A DNA stretch of 64,000 nucleotides from an uncultured bacterium. Lineage in GTDB: Bacteria; Planctomycetota; UBA8742; UBA2392. The notes beneath the pieces are model-generated. The model was not told where the DNA came from. It made no database searches and saw only the letters and a program-made list of their open reading frames with translations. Within the stretch, counting starts at the first letter, position 1, and every line of letters begins with the position of its first letter. The translations under genes were made by a program, and so were the position numbers. Shown here in pieces: positions 57,990-64,000 of the stretch. The stretch covers positions 152,823 through 216,822 of the forward strand of contig CALLQI010000005.1 in NCBI GenBank assembly GCA_938014885.1, written 5' to 3'.

Positions 57990-59315
57990 ATGCGATTCTC
58001 GAAACGTACTTCGATCTGGCTGGCGCTGGTTCCGCTCTGGGGCCTGTTTGCGCTGGGTGCCTGGCACTTCTTTGCTGCGCCGCCGAAGGCCCCGACCACA
58101 CAGGTTCCCAAGATTGCGGACCGCACCGACCTGCCCGAGCAGGACGAGACCTCGCCACTGAACCCTCGCCACGAGACGCCCGCGCCTGAGCCGCGGCCTG
58201 AGAAACCCGAGACCACACATAACGAAACCCCCGAAAAGCGCAGCGAAGAACTGCCCGAGAAAACCGGCACCGAGCGACCCAACGTCAAACCGCCCGTGCA
58301 GCCCGAAACCGCCGAGTACGTCGTCCCGCGCGAAACCAGGCGCAAGCTCAGCCCCGGTACCACACTGGGCGGCCTTCGCGTTGAGCCCGACTCGACGCTC
58401 GAGCTGCCCTCAGGCGACGTTACCATCACAGGCGACATCCACATCGAAGGCAAGCTGGTGCGCCCTGTGGATTCCCGCGTAATCCTCGACGGCAACGTGA
58501 CGGTCACCGGCAACGCCGGCCTGTCGCGCGCCGTCGTTCGCAACGGCACCACCCGCGTGCGCAACAGCGTCAGCAGCGGCAACGGCGAGAACGTGGCCAA
58601 ACCCGGCGAATCCAACCTGTACGTCGAAAAGGGCGCGACGCTGATCATCGAGAAAGACGGCGCCTGGTCGGCCACCACCGCATACGGCTATCAAGTCGCA
58701 GGCACGCTCATCATCGAAGGCGGGACGTTCAACTGCACGTTTGCCAACGGCACCGGCAAAGAACACGAAGACTCCTGGCTGCCCGGCAGCGAGCTGATCA
58801 TCAACGGCGGCCGCTTCATCGGCAGCGGGGACCATGACTTCACCGGGGCAAGCATCACGATCCACGACGGCAGCCTTGAGATCAACGACGACATCTGGGG
58901 CCTGGGCGACAGCCTGGTCATGTACGGTGGCCTGCTGCGCAACACCACGGGCGGCGGCATGTTCTCAATCAATGGCAACTTCAACATGACGGGCGGCGTG
59001 GTGCAGGTTCACCAAAGCAGCCATCGTTCGCTGCGGATTCTCGCCACGGCCTCGGTCTACTGCACTGGCGGCGAAGTGCAGATCCTTGGCTCAGCGGCCG
59101 GGGGCGGCACCGGCGGCATCGGCCTGTACGGCAGCGCGACCTTCAACAAGACGATCTTCCGCACCAGCAGCCACGTGGCCGAAGGATCGTCGAAAGAAGC
59201 CAGCCTGATGATCACGGACCTGAGCATCGACAAAGGCAAGCGCTTCGACGCCAAAGGCTTCAACGTAAACGCCGGCTTCTACCCAAGCGACGAACAAGGC
59301 GAGTTTTTGCCATAG
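57990..59315 (+). CDS. Membrane-anchored protein with beta-helix-like C-terminal domain
   Basis: 441 aa. The N-terminus (RFSKRTSIWLALVPLWGLFALGAWHF, quoted as residues 2-27 in part) is a signal anchor. A Pro/Glu/Thr-rich linker (residues 30-110) follows. The rest is short beta strands spaced by Gly/Asn turns: GDVTITGDIHIEGKLV, GTLIIEGGTFNCTF, GSELIINGGRFIGSG, GASITIHDGSLEIND, GNFNMTGGVVQVHQ. These resemble right-handed parallel beta-helix coils, as in surface or polysaccharide-binding proteins. No catalytic residues are evident. It ends 31 bases before the toxin-antitoxin genes. Confidence 0.72.
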   Translation: MRFSKRTSIWLALVPLWGLFALGAWHFFAAPPKAPTTQVPKIADRTDLPEQDETSPLNPRHETPAPEPRPEKPETTHNETPEKRSEELPEKTGTERPNVKPPVQPETAEYVVPRETRRKLSPGTTLGGLRVEPDSTLELPSGDVTITGDIHIEGKLVRPVDSRVILDGNVTVTGNAGLSRAVVRNGTTRVRNSVSSGNGENVAKPGESNLYVEKGATLIIEKDGAWSATTAYGYQVAGTLIIEGGTFNCTFANGTGKEHEDSWLPGSELIINGGRFIGSGDHDFTGASITIHDGSLEINDDIWGLGDSLVMYGGLLRNTTGGGMFSINGNFNMTGGVVQVHQSSHRSLRILATASVYCTGGEVQILGSAAGGGTGGIGLYGSATFNKTIFRTSSHVAEGSSKEASLMITDLSIDKGKRFDAKGFNVNAGFYPSDEQGEFLP

Positions 59316-59320
59316 GCAGG

Positions 59321-59340
59321 GTATAACCATCCGTTATACT
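59321..59340 (+). promoter_or_regulatory. Operator and -10 element of the mazEF-type operon
   Basis: GTATAAC (59321-59327) and GTTATAC (59333-59339) form a perfect 7-bp inverted repeat with a 5-base spacer. The right arm overlaps a strong -10 hexamer, TATACT (59335-59340). The antitoxin ATG at 59347 is 7 bases past the -10, where transcription should begin, and no ribosome-binding site precedes it. A ribbon-helix-helix antitoxin bound here would block the promoter. Confidence 0.7.
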
Positions 59341-59346
59341 AGTTGC

Positions 59347-59583
59347 ATGAAGACCGCCGTATCCATCCCGGACGAAGTGTTCAAGGAAGTTGAGCGCCTG
59401 GCCAAGCGCCTGAAGGTCTCGCGCAGCCGCCTGTTCAGCATGGCGTTGAGCGAGTTCTTGGCGCGATACAAGTCAGAGCAAGTCACCGCTCAACTGAATC
59501 AAGCTTTGGCCGACATCGATGAGCCCCAAGATCCATTCGTGACTGAGGCCGCCCGCCGCACATTGAAGCGAAATGAATGGTGA
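59347..59583 (+). CDS. Ribbon-helix-helix antitoxin (MazE/CopG type)
   Basis: This 78-aa protein starts with the RHH fold: MKTAVSIPDEVFKEVERLAK (beta strand then helix A) and LKVSRSRLFSMALSEFLARY (turn and helix B). The acidic C-terminal part (LADIDEPQDPFVTEAARR) is the usual toxin-neutralising tail. It should bind the palindrome just upstream and the MazF toxin encoded downstream, whose gene overlaps this one by 7 bases. The transcript is probably leaderless. Confidence 0.9.
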   Translation: MKTAVSIPDEVFKEVERLAKRLKVSRSRLFSMALSEFLARYKSEQVTAQLNQALADIDEPQDPFVTEAARRTLKRNEW

Positions 59584-59924
59584 AAGTCCGCCAAGGTGAA
59601 GTGTGGTGGGCTGACATGCCGGAGCCATCGGGCTCTGAGCCGGGCTTTACTCGCCCCGTTGTCGTCATCCAAGGAGATCCCTTCAACATCACGGCCATCC
59701 AAACCGTCGTGTGTGTCTCGTTGACCAGCAACATGAAGTGGGCAGCGGCGCCCGGGAATGTCGCCCTTCCGCAGTCGGCAACGGGCCTTCCCAAAGACTC
59801 GGTTGCCAATGTTTCTCAAGTGTCAACTCTTGACAGGTCTCAGCTGACTGAGCGTGTAGGCAAGTTGTCGATGCCCGATCTGGCTCGGGTACTTGCCGGC
59901 ATTGATGTGTTGCTTGGCCGCTGA
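59577..59924 (+). CDS. MazF/PemK-family endoribonuclease toxin
   Basis: The 115-aa protein shows the MazF fold: VRQGEVWWADMPEPSGSEPG, then FTRPVVVIQGDPFN. In these families the Arg and Pro in 'RPvvViq.d' shape the active site and a Ser/Thr further on assists cleavage (SLTSNMKWAAAPGNVAL). KDSVANVSQVSTLDRSQLTE is the usual second half. MazF toxins cut mRNA at short motifs when released from the antitoxin. It starts inside the antitoxin gene (7-base overlap), so the two are coupled. Confidence 0.93.
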   Translation: MVKVRQGEVWWADMPEPSGSEPGFTRPVVVIQGDPFNITAIQTVVCVSLTSNMKWAAAPGNVALPQSATGLPKDSVANVSQVSTLDRSQLTERVGKLSMPDLARVLAGIDVLLGR

Positions 59925-59960
59925 GTACCCTCGTTCAGATTGGCACCACCTCCCGGCCCA

Positions 59961-61310
59961 TCAACCTTCCGCAACCGCCACCGGCGGCTGCACGTTCTTC
60001 CACCGCGCCAGCAGGATCAGCAGCCCTAATGCGATCAGCACCCCGCCCAGCGCGAACGGCCATTGCGGGCCCGTTGCGTCGTACACGATGCCGCCCGTGA
60101 TCGGCCCGGCTATCCGGCCCAGTGTGGCCGCGCTGGCCGTGAAACCCATCGTGCCGCCCTGCGCGTCGGCTCGCGCGTGGCTTGAGATGATGGCCAGCAC
60201 GCTGGGGTTGCACAGGCCGTTGAACAGGCCAATCCCGATCGCCACCAGCACCAGCCACAGGTACGGGGCCAAGCCCGGATTGATCTCTTTCTGGAACCCG
60301 AACACGAACATCATCGCCGCCAACCCGCCAAGCCCGATCACCAGCACGCCGGGGCTGCCCAGCTTTTTCGTCAGGCGGCCGATCAGCCCGCCCTGCACCA
60401 CCGCCAGCGTCAGCCCGATTGCCACGAACACCCATGCATTGGCGCTGGGGCTGATTTGCAGGTAGTCGGCGTTGAACTGGCTGAACATCGCCTCAAGGTT
60501 CGCAAAGCCCAGCGTCACCACAAAGTACACAATCAACATCGGCCGAATCGCCGGGCGGCGCAGCGCTTCAAACAGCTCCGTCAGCTTGCCCTTGCGCGGG
60601 CCAAGCCCCGCCCGCAGCTCCGGCGACAGCGACTCGCGCAGCAACGTCACCGACAGCACGAATGAGATCGTGCTCAGTCCGGCCGCAAAGAATGCCGGCA
60701 TGAACAAGTGCGACCGCGCGAACGCGTCGGTCCCCGGCGTGAAGAACAGAGCCAGAAACGGGTCGTGCGTCAGCAGCCCACCCACCGCAGGCCCGAACAC
60801 GAAGCCCAGCCCAAACGCCATCCCGATCAAACCCATGCCTTTGGCGCGCTTCTCAGGCGGGAACACGTCGGCCATGTAGGCCTGTGCCGTGCTCAGGTTC
60901 GCCGCGCACACACCCGCCAGCGCACGCGACAGCAGCAGCCACAAGAAGTCCGTGGCCAGCGCGAACATGATCCACGTGACCGCAAACCCCGCCGTGCTAA
61001 GCGCCAGAATCGGCTTGCGGCCGACTTTGTCACTGAGCCTGCCCCAGATCGGCGCAAAGATGAATTGCATCAGGCTGTAGGCCGTCATGATCAGGCCCAC
61101 CAGCACGCCGCCGCGCATCTCAAGCCCGAAGGTCCCTGCAACGCTGTGCGCCCAGCCCGGCACCTCAAACAGCTTCACGTAATAGGCCAGGCTCGGCAGC
61201 ACGATCCCAAAGCCCAGCAGATCAATGAAGATGATCAGCCAAACCGTGAACACACCCTTGCGCGCCGCGGGCGAAAGTTTGCTGCCTTCACTCATGGATC
61301 GTGCCGCCAT
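59961..61310 (-). CDS. MFS transporter (TetA-like drug:H+ antiporter group)
   Basis: A 449-aa, 12-TM major facilitator protein. Motif A between TM2 and TM3 reads GRLSDKVGRKPILAL. The N-terminal IIFIDLLGFGIVLPSLAYYV and the PSLAYY region resemble the TetA/DHA1 group. A second half-repeat carries GRLTKKLGSPGVLVIG. Probably a multidrug or metabolite exporter; the substrate is unknown. ATG 61310 or 61295 is the start. Convergent with the MazF gene, 36 bases apart. Confidence 0.9.
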   Translation of the reverse strand: MAARSMSEGSKLSPAARKGVFTVWLIIFIDLLGFGIVLPSLAYYVKLFEVPGWAHSVAGTFGLEMRGGVLVGLIMTAYSLMQFIFAPIWGRLSDKVGRKPILALSTAGFAVTWIMFALATDFLWLLLSRALAGVCAANLSTAQAYMADVFPPEKRAKGMGLIGMAFGLGFVFGPAVGGLLTHDPFLALFFTPGTDAFARSHLFMPAFFAAGLSTISFVLSVTLLRESLSPELRAGLGPRKGKLTELFEALRRPAIRPMLIVYFVVTLGFANLEAMFSQFNADYLQISPSANAWVFVAIGLTLAVVQGGLIGRLTKKLGSPGVLVIGLGGLAAMMFVFGFQKEINPGLAPYLWLVLVAIGIGLFNGLCNPSVLAIISSHARADAQGGTMGFTASAATLGRIAGPITGGIVYDATGPQWPFALGGVLIALGLLILLARWKNVQPPVAVAEG

Positions 61311-61440
61311 GGGGCCGGATGGTAGCGACCACGCGCCCTCGTTGCCTTAGGAATGATTTAGGAAGCAGTTCGGAAGGCCGCAGATTCTCGATTCGTTTTG
61401 TGGCGCGACGCAGGTTTTCCTGTGTGTCAAAAGATTGCTT

Positions 61441-61471
61441 TTGGACTTAGGCAAAGTGTGCAATGTATAAC
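61441..61471 (+). promoter_or_regulatory. Possible promoter for the cytochrome gene
   Basis: TTGGAC (61441-61446) and TATAAC (61466-61471) match sigma-70 hexamers, though the 19-base spacer is longer than ideal. A start near 61478 would leave a short leader containing AAGGGGGG before ATG 61494. Confidence 0.35.
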
Positions 61472-61493
61472 GTCTCGACTAACCAAGGGGGGC

Positions 61494-62426
61494 ATGACAT
61501 GGGGGCAGCAAAAAAGGGGCGGCAGGTTCAAGAAGCTGGTGCTGCTGGGTTTCGTGGGGCTGTTTGGCGTGCTGGCGCTGGTGTTTGGCGGGGTTTACTT
61601 CGCATCATCCAGTGCCATGGCGGAAACTTTCAGCGTCGAGGTGTCAACCGTCACCCTGCGCGACGACGCCGACACACTGGAACGCGGCAAGTACCTGGTC
61701 GATCACGTCATGGGCTGCAATCACTCGGACTGCCACCGCAGCGACTTCGGCGGCGGTGCCCTGCTTGATGCCTTCCCGATGGGCCTGATCTACGCGCCCA
61801 ACCTCACCACAGGCAGCGGCAGCAAGGTCAAAGACTACACAACCGAAGACTGGCTGCGCGTGCTGCGCCACGGCCTGAAGCGTGACGGCACCCGCGCGCT
61901 GATCATGCCGTCAGAAGACTACTGCTCGTTCCCTGACAGCGACATTGCGGCCGTCATCTCCTACATCAAGTCGCAGCCACCCGTTGACCGCGAAAGTCCG
62001 GAATGCGCCCCCGGCCCACTGGCCCGCGCGCTGATTGCCGCCGGCGAGATTAAGTTCGCGTACGACAAAATTGACCACAAGGCCGAACGGAAGAAGGCTG
62101 AACCCGGCCCGACCAAAGAGTGGGGCGAAGTCATGGCAGGTGCCTGCATCGGCTGCCACGGTGAAGGCTTCAGCGGCGGAAAGATCCCGGGCACCGACCC
62201 GGACTGGCCGGCCGCCCGCAACATCTCGCCCGATGAATCCACCGGCATCGGCAAGTGGACGTTTGAAGACTTCCAGCGCGCCCTGCGCGAAGGCAAGCGC
62301 CCCGACGGCAGCCCAATCAGCGAAGTCATGCCCTGGAAGGCCTATGCCGGCATGACCGACGACGACATCAAGGCGCTGTGGGAATACCTGCGCACCGTGC
62401 CGGCCAAGGCTGAAGGCGGTCGCTAA
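61494..62426 (+). CDS. Membrane-anchored diheme c-type cytochrome with an unusual first heme motif
   Basis: 310 aa from ATG 61494 (AAGGGGGG just upstream). TM anchor at about 14-36, then two cytochrome c domains in the periplasm. The second heme site is canonical, C218-IG-C221-H222 (GACIGCHGEGF). The first reads C75-NHSD-C80-H81, a CX4CH spacing rather than CXXCH. Likely axial Met is in ALIMPSEDY, and VMPWKAYAGMTDDDIKALWE in the second domain is typical of these alcohol-dehydrogenase-type cytochromes. Partner dehydrogenase not found nearby. Confidence 0.88.
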   Translation: MTWGQQKRGGRFKKLVLLGFVGLFGVLALVFGGVYFASSSAMAETFSVEVSTVTLRDDADTLERGKYLVDHVMGCNHSDCHRSDFGGGALLDAFPMGLIYAPNLTTGSGSKVKDYTTEDWLRVLRHGLKRDGTRALIMPSEDYCSFPDSDIAAVISYIKSQPPVDRESPECAPGPLARALIAAGEIKFAYDKIDHKAERKKAEPGPTKEWGEVMAGACIGCHGEGFSGGKIPGTDPDWPAARNISPDESTGIGKWTFEDFQRALREGKRPDGSPISEVMPWKAYAGMTDDDIKALWEYLRTVPAKAEGGR

Positions 62427-62440
62427 TACCCAAGTTAAGA

Positions 62441-62478
62441 ACTCGCCCGTCGCGTACTTCGCGGCGGGCGAGTGCTTT
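62441..62478 (+). terminator. Strong terminator after the cytochrome gene
   Basis: A 14-bp stem (ACTCGCCCGTCGCG at 62441-62454, CGCGGCGGGCGAGT at 62460-62473, one T-G pair) with a 5-base loop is followed by GCTTTTA. It starts 14 bases past the stop. Confidence 0.85.
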
Positions 62479-62589
62479 TACGGCCGCCGAGCCCGCATCG
62501 GATTTGGTTGACTTTGCCGCCCGTTTTAGCGGGAATTCAGCGTGCGGCCGTGCGGTTAGTACCGCGTCGCCGAACCGAAGGAGCCAACC

Positions 62590-63744
62590 ATGCGCGCCAA
62601 CTTGCTTGCCTTGCTTGCGGTTGCTGCATTGCTGCTGACGGCCTGTGCCTCGGGCTCTGAGCCCGGCACCCCGGCCAACACCAACACGGATGCCGCACCC
62701 CAAGGCAACGAACCCGAAACGAAGCCGTCCGGTGAAACCACGGTCGAATCCACCGACACCCAAACCAGGAAGCCATTCGTGAAGCCCAGCGACGATGAAC
62801 TCCGCAAGAAGCTGACGCCGATCCAGTACCGCGTGACCCAGCAGGACGCCACCGAGCCGCCCTTCAAGAACGAGTTCCACGACCAGAAGGACCACGGCAT
62901 CTACCTCGATATCGTCAGCGGCGAGCCCCTGTTCAGCAGCCTCGACAAGTTCGACTCAGGCTGCGGCTGGCCATCCTTCACGCGGCCGATCCGCGACGAG
63001 GAAGTGCTCGAGCGCCAGGACAACAGCCACGGCATGTCGCGCATTGAAGTCCGCAGCAAGACCGCCGACAGCCACCTCGGCCACGTGTTTGATGACGGAC
63101 CGCCGGCGCAGGGGGGCTTGCGTTATTGCATCAACTCCGCTTCGCTGGAGTTCGTGCCGCTGCTGGAAATGCAGAAGCGGGGCTTCGGTGAACACCTGGT
63201 GCGGTTCGTGAAGCAGGGCACCTACAAGGCAAGCGACTACATGAGCAAAATGAGCGACAAGCGCGAAACCGCCTACATGGCCGGCGGCTGCTTCTGGGGC
63301 ATGGAAGAAATCATCCGCGCGATCCCGGGCGTGATCGACACCGACGTAGGTTACTGTGGCGGCGAAACCAGGAACGCCACTTACGACACCGTAAAGAAGG
63401 GCACCACCGGCCACGCCGAAAGCGTGAAAGTGGTGTTCAACCCCGACGTGCTGAGCTACGAAGCGCTGTTGGGCTGGTTCTTCAAGATGCACGACCCCAC
63501 CACGAAAAACCGCCAGGGCAACGACATCGGCACACAGTACCGCAGCGCGATCTTCTACGTAACTGAGGCCCAGAAGGCCGCCGCCGAGAAGGTAAAGGCG
63601 CAGCTAGACAAGTCGGGCAAGTGGAAGAACCCGGTAGTAACCGAGATCGTAAAGGCCGGCGAGTTCTACAAGGGCGAAGACTACCACCAGGACTATCTGC
63701 AAAAGAACCCAAACGGCTACACCTGCCACTGGTTAAGAGACTAG
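62590..63744 (+). CDS. msrAB: Lipoprotein peptide-methionine sulfoxide reductase, MsrB-MsrA fusion
   Basis: Reduces both R and S methionine sulfoxide in envelope proteins. The signal MRANLLALLAVAALLLTAC has the lipobox cysteine at 19. A Thr/Glu linker leads to MsrB (about 70-205): YRVTQQDATEPPF, FDSGCGWPSFTRP, SHLGHVFDDGP and the catalytic RYCINSASLEF. The zinc CXXC pairs of many MsrBs are missing. MsrA follows (about 225-384): YMAGGCFWGMEEIIRAIPGV with its catalytic Cys, GHAESVKVVFNP, and YHQDYLQKNPNGY. AAGGAG precedes the ATG. A TTGACT at 62508 with GGGAAT 17 bases on is a weak promoter candidate. Confidence 0.95.
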   Translation: MRANLLALLAVAALLLTACASGSEPGTPANTNTDAAPQGNEPETKPSGETTVESTDTQTRKPFVKPSDDELRKKLTPIQYRVTQQDATEPPFKNEFHDQKDHGIYLDIVSGEPLFSSLDKFDSGCGWPSFTRPIRDEEVLERQDNSHGMSRIEVRSKTADSHLGHVFDDGPPAQGGLRYCINSASLEFVPLLEMQKRGFGEHLVRFVKQGTYKASDYMSKMSDKRETAYMAGGCFWGMEEIIRAIPGVIDTDVGYCGGETRNATYDTVKKGTTGHAESVKVVFNPDVLSYEALLGWFFKMHDPTTKNRQGNDIGTQYRSAIFYVTEAQKAAAEKVKAQLDKSGKWKNPVVTEIVKAGEFYKGEDYHQDYLQKNPNGYTCHWLRD

Positions 63745-63764
63745 CAGGCAAGGGCATAGCGCCA

Positions 63765-63811
63765 ACCAGAGCCCGCCGCAGAACCAGAGCCCGCTGCGTA
63801 AGCGGCGGGAC
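63765..63811. repeat. GCTTACGC-type hairpin copy with short tandem duplication
   Basis: AACCAGAGCCCGC occurs twice (from 63764 and 63782). The second copy runs into CCCGCTGC-GTAA-GCGGCGGG, an 8-bp stem with one T-G pair and a GTAA loop. The inverse strand reads CGCTTACGCAGCGGGCTC, matching the family at 13311-13335 and 36641-36667. Confidence 0.5.
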
Positions 63812-63818
63812 CAAAGCG

Positions 63819-64000
63819 AACTGCGTTTGCCCACGAAGTGCCACGAAGAACCACGAAGCAAAACAACCGCATGGGCCGCCAAGACGCCAAGCAGCCTTTG
63901 GCGACTTGGCGCTTTGGCGGTTAAGGCAGTTGCAGTTAAACCAAGACGCAGTGGCCGTTCTTCGTGACCCTTCGTGTACTTCGTGGACAACCGCAGTTCT
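63819..64000. repeat. CACGAAG palindromic element, copy 6 (runs to the window edge)
   Basis: Left arm GAACTGCGTTTGCCCACGAA then GTGCCACGAAGAACCACGAA and G (63818-63858). Right arm TTCTTCGTGACCCTTCGTGT then ACTTCGTGGACAACCGCAGT (63959-63998). The inner hairpin is nearly perfect: CCGCCAAGACGCCAAG (63876-63891) against CTTGGCGCTTTGGCGG (63905-63920). This is the best example of the two-hairpin layout. The end may extend beyond the window. Confidence 0.88.

Noticed and set aside
59961..60435. Second minus-strand frame inside the MFS transporter region
   Set aside because: It is an out-of-frame overlap with the C-terminal part of a protein with clear 12-TM pattern and MFS motifs.
63819..64000. 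Repeat array as a CRISPR locus
   Set aside because: The units are 9-10 bases, imperfect and arranged as inverted arms; there are no equal-length spacers and no cas genes in the window.

Overview
The window is GC-rich, gene-dense chromosomal DNA from a Gram-negative bacterium. BamA, an RND efflux pair, many lipoproteins and an L-threonine dehydrogenase/c-type cytochrome repertoire all point to a diderm. Several features suggest a member of the Planctomycetota or a close PVC relative: an NPCBM-domain secreted protein, a membrane VWA protein with a glutamine-amidotransferase-like region, two different GroELs around one GroES, a mur/fts cluster not followed by ftsA or ftsZ, and intergenic DNA full of CACGAAG-type palindromes. 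This placement is inference; there is no rRNA in the window.

Layout. 1-4.5 kb: the 3' end of a probable holA, two unknown membrane-anchored proteins, a short minus-strand group (membrane protein, O-methyltransferase, leucine-rich-repeat protein) and a tRNA-Val. 4.5-8.9 kb: an RND efflux operon. 8.9-15.3 kb: a minus-strand proteostasis island, read groEL-groES-groEL-(small secreted protein)-dnaJ-grpE-fmdB-yacG. 15.8-26.5 kb: surface and secreted proteins (NPCBM protein, 1067-aa protein of carboxypeptidase-regulatory-like domains, transglutaminase/TPR lipoprotein, 972-aa Gly-rich lipoprotein), plus an orphan 2-oxoacid:ferredoxin oxidoreductase-like gene whose stop overlaps the start of a RAYT (REP-associated transposase-like) gene. 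26.9-34.9 kb: pdxA, VWA protein, asnS, HAD hydrolase, gatB, Nudix. 34.9-45.2 kb: a minus-strand stretch with a Rieske-flavodoxin fusion, crotonase, an adaA-ogt alkylation repair pair, aldehyde dehydrogenase, tsaB, glmM and a ChaN-like protein. 45.3-53.0 kb: ftsW-murG-murC-murB-(94-aa protein)-(PilZ-like protein)-ddl-ftsQ. 53.1-63.7 kb: bamA, tdh, a beta-helix-like anchored protein, a mazEF-type toxin-antitoxin pair, an MFS transporter, a diheme cytochrome and an MsrB-MsrA lipoprotein.

The most unusual signal is between the genes. At least six near-complete and two partial copies of a modular palindromic element (outer arms of tandem CACGAAG units flanked by GGCAACTGCG-like sequence, often with an inner CCGCCAAGACGCCAAG hairpin) occupy nearly every larger intergenic gap. 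Two further palindrome families (GTGCTCGGTGC-type and GCTTACGC-type) are interspersed. The window also encodes a RAYT-family protein immediately beside one copy. In that protein the position where the family carries its catalytic tyrosine is a histidine. A RAYT-palindrome system with a changed active site is the best candidate here for something undescribed.
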